Positions 21,969-33,699 of a stretch of 64,000 nucleotides of DNA are shown here, piece after piece. The stretch's first letter is position 1. Each line of letters begins with the position of its first letter. The translations under genes and the position numbers were made by a program. Below the pieces are notes generated by a model. That model worked only from the letters and a program-made list of their open reading frames with translations, ran no database searches and was not told the origin of the DNA. The stretch lies in NCBI GenBank assembly GCA_033026295.1, contig CM065185.1, positions 21,012,001 through 21,076,000 of the forward strand, given 5' to 3'. This DNA is from Channa striata. Its lineage: Eukaryota > Chordata > Actinopteri > Anabantiformes > Channidae.

Positions 21969-23040
21969 TAAATACACTACCTGGGCAAAAGAAAGTCACC
22001 CCAAAGAAAATAAGGTCAGACGCTCTAACATTTGTTGGACCTCCTTTAGCTTTGATTATGACCTGCATTCACTGTGGCAGTGTTTCCATCAACTAAATCG
22101 CAATGTCACAATAGGAGAAAAATTGCGCAAAGCCTTCTCCAGCACATCCCAAAGATTCTCAGTGGGCTTAAGGTCTGGACTCTGTGGTGGCCAGTCCATG
22201 TGATAAAATGATGTCTCCTGCTCCCTTTTTCACAATTTGAGTCCGATGAATCTTGGCATTGTCATCTAGGAATATGCCTGTGACATTAGGGAAGAAAAAA
22301 TCCACTGATGGAATAACCTGCTCATTCAGTATATTCAGGTAGTCAGCTGACCTCATTCTTTGGGCACATAATGTTGCTGAACCTAGACCTGAACTTCTGC
22401 AGCACCCCCAGATCATAGCACTGCTGCCACATGCTTGTACAGTAGACACTAGGCATGATGGGTGGATCACTTCATATGCCTCTCTTCTTACCCTGATGTT
22501 CATTTTGGAACAGGGTAAATCTGGACTCATCAGACCACATGACCTTTTTCCATTGCTCCAGAGTCCAATCGTTATTTCTAGGGAACTGAAGCCCCTTTTT
22601 TTTTTGTTTAGCGTCACTGACTAGTGGTTTTCTGAAGTCTAAACAGCTGTTCAGTCCCAATCCCTTGAGTTCCCTTCGCATTGTGTGTGGAAATGCTCCT
22701 ACTTTCACTATCAAACACAGCCTTGAGTTCTAATGTTGCTCTTCTATGATTCGATGTCAAACATTTAAGTGATCACGCCAATCACAATCAGTCAGGACTT
22801 TTTTTTTCGACTACATTTCTTCATCGAGTTCGATTGTTCCCTGCTATTCTTCCAATATTTAATAATGCGTTGGACAGTTCTTAACCTAATTTAACTAGTT
22901 TCTGCAATCTCCTTAGATGTTTTCTCTACTTGATCCACGCCAATGGTTTGTCCCTTTTCAAACAGACCATGGGACGTGTCTTTCGACAAGGTAGTTTAAG
23001 AAATGAGAAGCTACTCGTTGCATGAGTTGGGGTTAAACAA
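21969..23040 (-). mobile_element. Degenerate Tc1-like transposon
   Basis: The minus-strand segment 22714-22168 carries a transposase catalytic region (WTLEQWKKVMWSDESRFTLF, then DDNAKIHRT) in two overlapping frames. The N-terminal part continues to about 22.97 kb with stops. The left edge near TACCTGGGCAAAAG could be a terminal repeat. Defective; paralog of the copy at 1.0-3.1 kb but without the LINE. Confidence 0.75.
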
Positions 23041-23409
23041 CTTGCTGCCAGCTGAAAGATAATCCTCCATGCAGTAATTAACCAATGGGAGGCTCTTACC
23101 TATTTGCTTAGTTAAATCCAGGTGGTGACTTTTTTTTTAGGCCAGTCAGTGAATGTTTTATGGTACAAGAAAAAACCGTTGGAGCTGCTCAGAGAAACTT
23201 CTTTGGAATCATTTTCCTCTTTCACTTTGATGAAAACAATAAATGACAATATCCAGTAAATAGTTTGTAATTTACCATTTAGTTGTGAACCCGTTTATTA
23301 CTGCAACAGCTGAACTGTGGCTTAGAAAAGATGTTTGTGTTTAATTAAAGTTTCCAAGTTAAAAACTCACTAAACACGGTGACTCAGAATGTAGGAAATC
23401 ATGTAGAAA

Positions 23410-24040
23410 CTTTTCAGACGCCCCCTTTACCAACAACCTGAGGGTCACTCTGACTGAGCTCCAGAGGTCCTGTGTGGACAAAGTTCCAGAAGGAAAGCCC
23501 TTCATCGATCTGGACTTTATGGCACAGTGGCTAGAAGGAAGCCTCCCCTCAGTCCAGTAACATGAAAGCTGCTTGGAGTTTGTGTAAACCCACCTGAATT
23601 ACTCTCAGACTGTGAGTAACAAGCTTCTCTGGTCTGATGAAACCACGTTTTAATATTCTGGCATCAGTTCTAAATGTTACGTCTCGTGGTCAGCAGGGAC
23701 CACTCATCAACTGATACCATCTCTACAGTGAAGCGTGGTGGCAGAATCATGCTGTGGGGGTGACAGGGACTGATAGACTGGTCAGGGTTGAGGAAAAGCT
23801 GAAAAGAGTAAAGTGCAGAGATGTCCTCAATGAAAACCTGTTCCACAGACCTCAGGACCTCAGACTGGCTGACTTGAATCCTATTGGACTTCTCTGGACA
23901 GACCAGAAAATGGCTGCCCACCAACAGTCCCCATCCCACCTGACTGAGACTGAATGAAAGACAATTGGTAGAAAATCCCTCAGTCCAGTTGTACAAAGCT
24001 TGTTGTGTCAAACCCAAAAACACTCGTGGCTGTAACTGCT
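23410..24040 (+). mobile_element. Second Tc1-like remnant
   Basis: Paralog of 3540-4170. Transposase fragments are readable on plus, with the same internal deletion and many stops. After 24040 the sequence jumps to what corresponds to 5347 onward in the left copy. Confidence 0.7.
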
Positions 24041-24406
24041 GTCAAAGATTATTTTTATTTTGAGTAATCCTACTCATTTAAGTTATTATATATGTATGTT
24101 TGTTTATATTTTTCGCTTTTCAATTAAATGGGGAGTTAATTTTATCTGTAACTGTTTGACGGTTTATTGCTTTTGTTTATGTTCCTATTCTAATGACTTG
24201 ATAATAGCCTGTGTTCAATTATCTGAGGCCACCCAAGACTAAAACAAAAAATTAAAAGTAGACCAGAGATTAGTAAAAGAACTCAGGGCCCCTCACATAC
24301 TATAAGGTGAGTACATGGGCTACAACTGTCCCAAACCATCAGAGTGTAACAGTGTGTGTCTCCCTCTAGTGGACGTTGTGGAGTATTGTGTTGTCTTTGC
24401 TCCAAA

Positions 24407-24444
24407 GGTTTTTGTACAGACTTGTGCTGTTTCCTGTCACTGTG
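24407..24444 (-). promoter_or_regulatory. 23-type RSS of V8
   Basis: Heptamer at 24438-24444, 22-bp spacer, nonamer at 24407-24415. Confidence 0.92.
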
Positions 24445-24890
24445 GGCTGCAGAGCACAGTAGTACACAGCAGAGTCAGACAGATGAAGCTTCTTGATCGT
24501 CAGAGGAACTGATCTTGATTGTGAATCTAGTTTAGATGAAAATCTCTCTCTGAACTTCTCTGCTGTGTTTCCTTCATCCAGTCTAACTCGACTCAGTATA
24601 AACTCAGGCCTGTTGTTTCCATCCTGTTTGTACCAGTAGAGATAATCATTAGTTGAACTGCTGTTGTACTGACAGCTGAGTGTTTCTGTCTGTCCTTCAG
24701 TTGCTGTCACATCCCTTTCTGGTTGCAGCACGTTGTCTTTTTGTCCTCTGCATTCTGTCAAACACCAACAAACAGCATCAGTGTGATGTTAAAGAATCCT
24801 GTCAATGTTGGACTGATGACAAAGAAACAGAGTTGTTCTCATACCAAGGCACATAGCAGCCAGCAGCACTGAGATGAACAGAGGCGTCAT
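24445..24890 (-). CDS. TRAV: TCR alpha/delta V gene, family C (V8)
   Basis: The only intact family C gene in the window. Leader exon 24890-24845 (MTPLFISVLLAAMCLG), V exon 24754-24445. FR1 cysteine (TLSCQYN), FR2 tryptophan (LYWYKQDGNNRPEF), FR3 KKLHLSDSAVYYCALQP. One additional cysteine near the leader junction (ECRGQ) may be removed with the signal peptide. Splice sites and RSS are intact. A family B gene lies 311 bp upstream of its ATG-side end, as in the other C-B pairs. Confidence 0.9.
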
Positions 24891-25201
24891 ATGTGCAGAG
24901 TTGACCAAGTGTGAGCTACAGCAAGTAGAAAGAAGCTGTGATCTTCATCAACACGAAGTTGGTGGATTACAAGGAGGAACCTGATCACAGTGACAGGGCT
25001 CATTCACAGCCCTGTGTTCTTCCCCCTACTTTTCTCTTCGGCTCTTTGACAGTGTTGCTCCTCCCTGTTTGTGGGTTTCATTAGCAGCTGGAACCACAGT
25101 GACTGTGAGAAAGCAGCAATGAGCAGAATCCATGTGATATGAAGCTGTGGTTGGAAAACCACTTCTCTCCTCTTTGAAGAGGAGTCAGATATGTGGCTTC
25201 A

Positions 25202-25240
25202 GCTTTTTGTACAGCCTCTTCTACACTTTGTATCACTGTG
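25202..25240 (-). promoter_or_regulatory. 23-type RSS of V9
   Basis: Heptamer at 25234-25240, 23-bp spacer, nonamer ACAAAAAGC at 25202-25210. Confidence 0.92.
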
Positions 25241-25687
25241 TTTCTCAGAGCACAGTAGTAGAGAGCTGTGTCTGCCAGGGTCAGTGTCCTTATGGTCAGT
25301 TCAGTCGTTGAATCTGAGGTTTGGGATTCGTATCGTTTATCAGGGATGTACTGAGCTCTGCTCCCTTTAGCTCCTTTATAGAGAATAAACTGAGGAGCCT
25401 GAAGGTCAGAATAATATTTGTACCAGTAAAGATGTACATAGTCCTCCGTTGTCTCATAGTTGCATCTGAGTTTGACAGTTTGTCCTTCTGTCCCACTGAC
25501 TTGATCTAGTTCAGGAGAGATTGTGTCTCCAGCTATTAGTCCTGGAAAATGTAGAGAAAATGAAGCCATTAGATGAACATTGTTGATGAGGCTGAGAGGA
25601 GAAGACATTTGATCCTGTTACAGCCAATAGTTATTTGTCCAACTGACCTATGAAGTGAGACAAAGACAGACAGAGGTAGAGCAACAT
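25241..25687 (-). CDS. TRAV: TCR alpha/delta V gene, family B (V9)
   Basis: Leader exon 25687-25648, V exon 25541-25241. FR1 cysteine in KLRCNYE, FR2 LYWYKYYSD, CDR2-side KGAKGSRAQYIPDKR (one residue shorter than V3 and V6), FR3 TLADTALYYCALR. Splice sites and RSS are intact. The reading frame happens to stay open through the intron and the RSS, so a naive ORF is longer than the real exon. Confidence 0.9.
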
Positions 25688-25954
25688 GTCTTTGGAGTAG
25701 TTGAAGCCAAACAGACAGCAGATGAACAATGTTGTTCCACTGCAGTAGAATGAAGCAACTAAACAGCCTCTCTGCTGCACAGCCCTTCTCCTCAACATCA
25801 AGCTGATTGTGCTTTTAGTTCCTCAGACGTTTCTGCTCTGGACACACAGACAATCTCATTGGTTGGCGTGGACTCAGTGGGTGGGGCCAAAGACTCAGTT
25901 CAGTCAGACATTATTTCTGATAGACAGAGATCGAAACACCAGAAGATCTATGTA

Positions 25955-26070
25955 GTATATGTGGTGGACTGTGGATCAAGACGTGGAGCAGTGGACCACC
26001 AATTTCAGGGTTGTTGGTTTGATTCCCTGTGAATTCATCAGACTGAAGAAGTGAAGTGGAGTCAGTGACT
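25955..26070 (+). mobile_element. tRNA-derived SINE-like repeat, second copy
   Basis: Same unit as at 20.2 kb, with box B-like GGTTTGATTCC at about 26016-26026, which is closer to the pol III consensus. Confidence 0.65.
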
Positions 26071-26228
26071 CACCTTCCTCAGACTGAGACGTCTACAGCA
26101 ACATCGCTACCTCTGAATGGGATGTGCACTTCCTGTCATTTAATCAAGGGTCTTTTCTTATCAGAGTGTAACAGTGTGTGTCTCCCTCTAGTGGACGTTG
26201 TGGAGTATTGTGTTGTCTTTGCTCCAAA

Positions 26229-26266
26229 GGTTTTTGTACAGACTTGTGCTGTTTCCTGTCACTGTG
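26229..26266 (-). promoter_or_regulatory. 23-type RSS of V10
   Basis: Heptamer at 26260-26266, 22-bp spacer, nonamer at 26229-26237. Confidence 0.92.
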
Positions 26267-26696
26267 GGCTGCAGAGCACAGTAGTACACAGCAGAGTCAG
26301 ACAGATGAAGCTTCTCGATCGTCAGAGGAACTGATGTTCCGTTGATTGCAGCATGAAATCTGTCGATTGGGAACTCTGGAGCATTATCTACTGATCCATA
26401 TGTATCACGTCGCAACATGTACTTAGGAAAGTCATTCATCTCTTGTTGGTACCAGAACAAATAAGAATATGTGGCCGTGCTCTCAAAAGTACAGTCCAGT
26501 GTAACAACGTCTCCTTCAGTAGCAGTAACATCTGCCCTTGTCTGGGTCACTTTGTCTTCTCCTTTACACTCTGGGGAAGAACAGAACATGTCGAATAAAT
26601 CTTCATTCATCATCAATTGTGTTTGATAAAGAAATACACTGAGTCTTTGTTACCGCAGCAAAGAGCAGCAAGAATAATCCAGAGCCAATGTTCCAT
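26267..26696 (-). CDS. TRAV: TCR alpha/delta V gene, family A (V10)
   Basis: Leader exon 26696-26654 (MEHWLWIILAALCCG), V exon 26570-26267. FR1 cysteine TLDCTFES, FR2 LFWYQQEMNDFPKYML, FR3 TIEKLHLSDSAVYYCALQP. An extra cysteine (ECKGED) sits near the leader junction. All splice and joining signals are present. The last ~80 bp of the exon are almost identical to family C, which points to shared or exchanged 3' ends. Confidence 0.9.
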
Positions 26697-27039
26697 GTGT
26701 CCCAGCAGGTGTAAATGAACAGGAGAAAGTGTGTGATGTTCAACCTTCAGTCTGACAATTGTTCTCTTCACAGCAGCAGTTCTTATTGACACGATGGTTG
26801 AACACAGTGCACAAGTCGTGCAGCAGCTACTTGATAATGTGGCTCCTCTAGTGGAGGGAGACGGTTCACTTCAACAGTGTGGAAACAAGGCTTCCAGCAG
26901 CTTGTCACTGTCAGCTGGACACTAACTGGAACAAGTGGTAGAAATTTACTGTTTAATTCAGAGCTTATACTTTTTTACTTCTTCAGTGGAGAAGTAAATC
27001 AGTTCTTCTAGTTCTACCAGGCCTTTATTTGTAGAATTT

Positions 27040-27560
27040 GTATTTGTAATTTGTATTTGTTGTTGTAGAATTTTTCCTTCTGCCTTAGTCAGATGTTGTT
27101 AGATTTTTGAAGAACTGAAGACAAAGACTCAACGTGATGAACCATCTCAATTTAATACATGCTGGCACGGAGAAGAGCCCCTAATGTCTTCTTCTAACTT
27201 GTTACTTCCCAACCCCTTCTACTTATACTCAATCTCAACAAAGGAACCACCCTCACAAGAACACAAATGTAGAAAAACATTTACATACAGTGGTCAGTCA
27301 TCAGTCATTTTCTCTTTGAAGTCATTTGTTCGTTTAGATGGAAAACGTTTTACAGTATCTCACCCACAGGGTCCATGACCCCAGGCCCACTATCTCTTAC
27401 ATTCTTTTGGGCCATATAACAACAAAGTACCTGAGGTGTTCTTAAGCAGTCCTCTATATGTGTACTCCCTGTGGCTTCTTGTCTTCCCTTTGATCCCATT
27501 GATGAGTCCATTTGTTTTCTAATTATCTAACCAGTGACTATATTTACCCAAATTTCCCCC
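27040..27560. other. Unassigned spacer
   Basis: AT-rich sequence with no recognised coding or repeat family. It begins where the family A upstream homology ends. Confidence 0.35.
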
Positions 27561-28048
27561 ACACCAGCTAATAATTCTGGAGACATAATGGCAGGAATGT
27601 TTTATTATGAGCTGTCAGAATAAAAGTCGGGCAAGAAACACATGGGTCTCGTTCTGCTTTTTGTGAATATTCAGAGTCCAGAAATCTTAAGTCTGCTCAG
27701 AGAGAATTCCAGAGTTTGAGAGGCACAAGTTCAAAACCACATTTTCCTTTACCTTTGAGTCTGCTGCATGGAACAGCCAATAAGCCCTGATCAGAGACCT
27801 TAGAGACCGGGTGGTGATGTACGGTTGCAGTAGGTCACCAATGTATTCAGGTGTCTGCCCATGTAGGGCTTTGAAAGTAATCAGAAGAATCTTGAACTGA
27901 ATTCTGAATTTAATGGGGAAACAGTGTAAAGAGAGTCTCACACATTATGTGCTGGTCTAGAGTCAGTGACTGGGCAACAATGACACCAAGGCTTCTGCTT
28001 GAGGGTCTTAGAGACGTACAACCAAGAACCAAGAAGTTTCTGCTAAAC
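27560..28048 (-). mobile_element. LINE RT C-terminal remnant (part 1)
   Basis: Minus-strand frame 27941-27687 reads as the C-terminal region of a fish L2/Rex-type ORF2 (FPIKFRIQFKILLITFKALH). The same remnant is at 43.2 and 45.5 kb. Here the LINE is interrupted by the Gmr1 element. Confidence 0.75.
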
Positions 28049-28056
28049 GTGTTGGT

Positions 28057-28985
28057 TTGCGGTCTAAATTACCAGTGTCGGGGGTGGATCTCATTTTGGG
28101 GAATGACTTGGCCGGGGGCAAAGTGTTTCCTTCCCCAGAGGTAATAGAGAATCCTTTGTGCGATTCGTTCTCGGCCGCATCGGATCTGCCCCCGGTGTTT
28201 CCTGCCTGCGCTGTTACGCGCGCTAAGGCCCGTGAGTTGGGTGAGGTAATAGATATCTCGGACAGCCTTTTGGTTAAGCATCCACATGACTGTGCTGATT
28301 CTGTAGAAGAAACTATGAAATGTGAGATACCTGAGGTGTTACAGCCTGAACTTGACCTGACACTTTCGGTGGATAAATCGGAACTCATTCATGCACAGAA
28401 AAATGACAACACTCTCTCCAAATGTTTCTCTGTAGTGTTAGACAGCAAAGAGGGGAAATCGGGCAGTTACTTTCTGGATGGTGGTGTTCTAATGCGGAGA
28501 TGGGCTCCAGTAGTTGATGGAGACTGCCAAAGTGTGTCTCAAATAGTGGTGCCCACTCCTTTTCGTGTCCAAGTGCTGAGTCTGGCCCATGACCACAGTC
28601 TCTCCGGACATTTAGGTGTCAGGAAAACGTATAATCGTATTCTTCGATATTTCTTTTGGCCTGGATTGAAGTCTGATGTGGTGAAGTTTTGTCGTTCGTG
28701 TCACACGTGTCAGCTGGTGGGTAAACCAAATCAGAGTATCCCTTCAGCTCCCCTGCATCCCATTCCTGTTATTGGAGAGCCATTTGAGCATGTCATGATC
28801 GACTGTGTAGGGCCCTTGCCAAAAACGAGGTCCGGTCACCAGTACATTCTTACCATCATGTGTGCTGCTACCCGCTACCCTGAGGCTCTGCCATTGCGTT
28901 CGCTAAAAGCAAAGGCGATTGTAAGGGCGTTGATTAAGTTTTTACCACATTTGGCCTCCCTAGGCGTATTCAGAGTGACCAGGGC
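28057..28985 (+). pseudogene. Gmr1 protease tail and integrase N-terminal part
   Basis: The open frame starts in a protease-end-like segment (residues 1-29, GVDLILGNDLAGGKVFP). The integrase zinc-binding HHCC motif is at residues 180-218 (H180, H185, C215, C218). The first catalytic aspartate is D249 (MIDCVGPLP). A frameshift near 28970 separates it from the second catalytic aspartate. Confidence 0.85.
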
Positions 28986-29985
28986 TCTAATTTTATGTCC
29001 AAGATTTTTGCCCAGGTATTGTCCCTTTTGTCCATTAAGCATCACACATCCAGCCCCTACCATCCTGAGAGCCAAGGTGCATTAGAGAGATTTCATCAGA
29101 CTTTAAAGTCAATGTTGCGAAAATACTGTCTGGAACTTAACAGAGAGTGGGATGAGGGTTTACCGCTCCTGTTGTTTGCCATACGCGAGACTGTCCAAGA
29201 ATCATTAGGATTTAGTCCAGCAGAACTGGTGTTCGGACACACAGTGCGTGGACCGTTACGCTTGTTGAAAGAGAAGTGGCTTGCTGATGAGACTCACGTT
29301 GCAAATAACATCTTGGATTATGTGAGCTCTTTCAAAGAGAGGCTACATCATGCCTGTGAGATAGCCCGTCAGTCTCTTGTCTCTGCTCAGACTCAAATGA
29401 AGAGGAATTATGATCAGAAAACACTCTTGAGGAAGTTTGAGCCAGGCGATAAAGTCTTAGTACTATTGCCTGTCAGTGGTTCCAGCCTGCACGCTAAGTT
29501 CTCTGGTCCTTATGTTGTTGATCGGAAATTGAGTGACACAAATTATGTAATTAAAACTCCAGATCGCACAAAAAAATCCCGTGTATGCCATGTTAACATG
29601 CTGAAGAGTTATTTCTCTCGTGATAACGCTGATATTGCTTCCCCTGTGACTACCGTTGGTGCAGCTTCTACAAGGCATGATGATATCGATGTCCAGCTGG
29701 ATACAGTCCACCGTGCTCCCCTTGATGTGTTGTCTCGAAGGGATGAGGATGAAGATGGGCTGAGTGGTGAGCGAGGTTCTGTTCCTAGCGCTCGTCTGAA
29801 AAATTCTGAGATTTTGTCCAGGTTAGATTCATTTTTGTCCTACTTGCCAGAATCTGCTCGTGGTGATATTACTGCTCTGCTCCGTGATCATGTGGACGTC
29901 TTTGGGGATAATCCTACTCAGACAAATATTCTATGTCACGATATTGACGTGGGGAACATAAACCCATCAAGCAGCATGCTTACAG
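28971..29985 (+). pseudogene. Gmr1 integrase core C-terminal part and GPY/F-like tail
   Basis: After the frameshift, the IQSDQGSNF segment gives the second catalytic Asp and ALERFHQ the glutamate of the DDE triad. A C-terminal module with FSGPYVVDRKL follows at about 29500, typical of gypsy integrases. The frame shifts again near 29960. Confidence 0.85.
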
Positions 29986-29986
29986 A

Positions 29987-31211
29987 GTGAACCCCACTAA
30001 GAGAGCGATAATCAGACAGGAAGTTGAGTATCTCCTTCAAAATGGTCTTGCTGTTCCCAGCTCGAGTCCCTGGAGTTCGCCCTCATTGTTGGTGCCCAAA
30101 TCAGATCAAACACCCCGTTTCTGTAATGATTATCGAAAGATCAATGCAATCACTAAACCTGACTCTTTCCCATTACCCAGAATAGAGGACTGTGTCGACC
30201 GTGTAGGCTCCAAAATTTGTGTCAAAACTGGACCTGTTAAAAGGGTATTGGCAAGTTCCTCTAACCCCTCAGGCCGCTGAGATTTCAGCTTTTGTTACGC
30301 CGGATCACTTTCTAGAGTATAAAGTGATGCCGTTTGGCTTAAGAAATGCCCCTGCTACCTTCCAGCGCCTCATGTGTAAGGTGCTATCAGGAATTGGAAA
30401 TTGTGAAGCATATTTGGATGATGTTGTGGTTTATTCCTCGACTTGGTCTGAGCATTTGAAAACCCTACAGGAGATTCTTGGCCGGTTACGTGATGCTTCA
30501 CTAACATTGAACCTTGCGAAGTGTGAGTTTGGGAAGGCAGTAGTAATATATTTAGGTAAGCAGGTAGGTCAGGGAGAGGTGCGTCCAGTAGCGGCGAAGG
30601 ATTTCCCAGTACCGAGGACCCGGCGTGAGCTTCGTCGGTTTTTAGGGATGTGTGGTTACTATCGGAGTTTTTGTAAAAACTTCGCAGATGTGGTGGCCCC
30701 GCTAACTAGTCTGTCCAGTCCTGCTCAACCTTATGAGTGGTCACCTAGTTGTCAGGAAGCGTTTGTCTCTGCGAAAGCTCTTCTCTGTGGTGCACCTGTG
30801 CTGGCGTCCCCAGATTTTGCTCGCCCTTTTAAGTTAGAAGTGGATGCAAGCGGTTGGGGAGCGGGAGCAGTGCTGCTACAAGAAGATGCTCGGGGCATCC
30901 ACCATCCAGTATGTTTCTTTTCAAAGAAATTTATATTTAAACACCAGATCAACTACAGCACGATTGAGAAAGAAGCCTTAGCTTTGCTTCTTGCCCTACA
31001 GCATTTCGAGGTCTATGTTGGATCTACTATGTTGCCTGTTGTTGTGTTTTCGGACCACAATCCATTAGTATTTCTGTTTCAGATGCGAAATAGTAATCAA
31101 CGCCTTATGCGGTGGTCATTGTTGTTGCAGGATTTCAACATTGAAATCCAGTATAAGAAAGGTAAAGACAACGTCATGGCCGATGCTTTGTCACGCGTAC
31201 ATTGTCCTTGA
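29987..31211 (+). pseudogene. Gmr1 reverse transcriptase and RNase H
   Basis: RT starts with KRAIIRQEVEYLL and CNDYRKINAITKPDSFPLP in one frame; a frameshift near 30215 moves it to the frame 30219-31211. In that frame YLDD is intact (residues 65-68), followed by the connection and an RNase H with D209 (VDASGWGAG), E252 and D279 (SDHNPLVF). The stop at 31211 is the natural end of pol, 55 bp before the LTR. Confidence 0.88.
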
Positions 31212-31266
31212 AGAATCGAGCATTTCTTTTGGGGGAGAAATGTTCGATTCTGTTTTGGGGGGGAGG

Positions 31267-31866
31267 TGTTACGACCTAGTCGTAATATGTAATAATGTGT
31301 TTGTATGCCTGTACCAGTGTACCTTGTCTCTCCTTTGTGTGTGTGAGTGTGCGTGACGTGTCTGGCATTGATTGAGCGGCTAAGAGTGTGATTGGCTGAA
31401 CAGGTTTGTTGGATGCCGTTCCGGGAGTGGATTGGTCGCAGTCTCCACCTGAGGGATTTAAATCCAGTGTCTTCCAGTCCCACCCGGGACTCTCCTCTCG
31501 CCCACCGCCAGACCCACATACTACCTTGTTGTGCCTCGTGGCACGAATTCAGTGCTAAGGGTGTGGTTAGCCTTTTATTTCTTTGATTACCAGTTTTCTC
31601 CTGTTTTTGGATAGGAGTGTAGGTTAGTACAATGTATGATTTGTTTTAATTTATGTTGGATGAGGTAAGAGCAGGTTTGCCGGTTTAGTTATTTTTGTTT
31701 GTTATTTTTGGCTGGACCCACCCTGACGTTGTAAACCTGTGTCTAAACAGACAATACAATAAACCTTGTGGCCTTAAGTATCTGTTCTGGTGGTTTCTGG
31801 GTGCTGGGAAGAGGGGAGTCTCAAATTGTGTTGCGTCCTGGTTCTCCCCTAGGCCGGGGCGTAACA
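31267..31866 (+). repeat. 3' LTR of the Gmr1-like element
   Basis: A G-rich polypurine tract ends at 31266. The LTR starts TGTTACGACC and ends GGGGCGTAACA, giving near-perfect terminal inverted repeats over 600 bp. AATAAA is at 31758-31763. Confidence 0.85.
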
Positions 31867-32290
31867 CACAGGCCTCAGCAAATAATTATCAACCATTCAA
31901 TTTTTTATTGTATTTAAATTCATATAAATATTTATGCAAGATATTATAGGTCAAATATAACTGGATATCATCTGCATAGCAGTGACAACATATGTCTTTA
32001 AAACTGCTTATTATAAGCTCCAGGGGAAGCGAGTAGAAAGCAAATGAAATGAGGCCCAAAACAGAACCTTGTGGGACACCACGTGATTGACATGCACAGG
32101 AGGAGGCATAATTTTCATCAGCCACAGAGAAAGTCCGAGTTTCCACAGTTATGGTGTTGACTGGCCGTGGAGAAAAAACTGGAGACCAAGTCAAGATAGA
32201 GGGAATATGCGCCTCAGAGCAAGACCTTAAAAAAGTGGTCCTAAGACTGGTCTCTGGACTGGACTGGTGAGTTGGTCTTAAAGTGACATG
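31867..32290 (-). mobile_element. LINE RT remnant (part 2)
   Basis: Minus-strand frame contains GVPQGSVLG and CHCYADDIQLYLTY, the RT palm motifs with YADD. It continues the LINE of 27.56-28.05 kb after the Gmr1 insertion and is matched at 43.6-44.0 and 45.9-46.3 kb. Confidence 0.8.
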
Positions 32291-32550
32291 GGAGAAAAAT
32301 TGACCAAGTTCTAGTTTTTGGGTAGTGAGTTACCTTTAGTCTGTGCAGTAACTGATATTTGCAAGTTCCACAAGTGGCACAAAAATATATCAGAATATTT
32401 TTGTAATTTTTGTTATAGCTGAAATTGCACCTTATTTTCATGATTAGCAGCCAAACGATTCACGCAGAATGTTCCAGACTCATAATCTTTGTTGTCCAGT
32501 ATAAATATTGATCATCATGTCTTTTTAAATCAGATTCAGTTTTCTCTTCA

Positions 32551-33047
32551 GCCTCACAGCACAGTAGTACACAGCAGAGTCAGACACTGCAGCAGACGAG
32601 ACCTGAAGGTAGATTTGAGTTTTATCTTCACTCATTTTCGCAGACAGTCTGGACTTCGCTTCAACTTTGTCTGGTTCTATTCCAGAATGAGAGATGAAGA
32701 ACTCTGGTGGATTTCCTGGATATTGTCGATACCAGAAGAAATAATCATCATAAGCAGCAGCTTTGGAGTATGTGTAGGACACCGTAACATTGCTGGATTC
32801 TGAACTGAACGCTTTCTCACTGACTGCAGTGAGTTTTTCAGAGGTGACCCCTGGAGGAAGAAACACATTTAAAGGTGATAAAAGATAGCAAATAAAAAGA
32901 AGGAATATTTTTTTCGAAACTCTGAATATATCATTTAGAGTTAAAAAGTTCAGAAATGCAGTTTTTTTTTTTTTTTGCTGAATAATGTAACTTACCTGTT
33001 AAAAGGGAAAGTGACACTAGAGTCAATACACAACGATGCAGTGACAT
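32551..33047 (-). pseudogene. TRAV: TCR V pseudogene, family D (V11), RSS deleted
   Basis: Leader exon 33047-32996 (MSLHRCVLTLVSLSLLTG), V exon 32850-32551, open throughout: FR2 WYRQYPGNPPEFF, FR3 VSDSAVYYCAVR. The heptamer, spacer, nonamer and usual 3' flank are replaced by sequence that normally lies about 90 bp further downstream (CTTTTTAAATCAGATTCAG, as near 44.47 kb). Without an RSS it cannot rearrange. It lacks the FR1 cysteine (TVSYTYS) and, unlike the other D genes, also the leader-proximal cysteine (GVTSEK). Confidence 0.88.
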
Positions 33048-33469
33048 GTTAATAAAGTCAGTCTTGGTGGTTTGTGTATTTAGCTCTACAGCTCGGCTCC
33101 TCCCTGAATCTCTGTCTCCTCTTCGACATGGAATTTCACTTCTCTTGCTTCCACGTCTTTCAGCTTCAGAATAAGAAGTGACACTGATGCTTCAGTCGTG
33201 TTGGATAGAAAAAGTGTGTCACTGGACAGGACATGTTAGGACTCAAATTATTTAAATTAACAGCAGAAACACAATTTCATAATAACTCTAGTTATTCTAC
33301 AGATCCTGAACCTAATCCTAGTTGTTAGTACAAATTTCTAGTAAAGCCTGAAACCACCTGAAACAACTACCCTGAGGGTTTTAGCTTTATTCCCCCTGTT
33401 TTCTGAGGCAAACACAGCATCTGTTTCCTCGCTACACCACAGCCTTACACTCGGTATGTGACTGTCATT

Positions 33470-33545
33470 TTACATTTACTCATTGCACAAACACTTTTAT
33501 GCAAAGCGACTTACAAGTGAGGTACAAGGAAGCAAAAAATCTAAG
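33470..33545 (+). repeat. Short interspersed fish repeat
   Basis: ACTTTTATGCAAAGCGACTT with flanks matches a motif common in fish interspersed repeats. Family not assigned. Confidence 0.5.
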
Positions 33546-33699
33546 TCAAGGAGAAAACATCAAAGCAAATTGCTGTCAGAAGAAGTGTTTCTGTTTCATA
33601 AGATGCAAGTGCAAGAAAGTGTTGTGGTTGTTAGTTGTCAGACGAAGATGCAGACTGAGGAGATGTGGTCCGTAAAGCTCAGTTGGTGGTCGATGACCA

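Larger units (their letters stand above)
28049..31866 (+). mobile_element. 5'-truncated Gmr1-like Ty3/gypsy retrotransposon
   Basis: It runs from the tail of a protease domain to a 3' LTR, in the order integrase, RT, RNase H. This order is that of Ty1/copia but the sequences are Ty3/gypsy-like, which is the hallmark of the Gmr1 clade known from fish and other deuterostomes. The 5' LTR, gag and most of the protease are missing. The empty site is in the paralogous LINE remnants at 43.59 and 45.86 kb. Pol is in at least four frame segments, so it is dead but young-looking. Confidence 0.88.
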
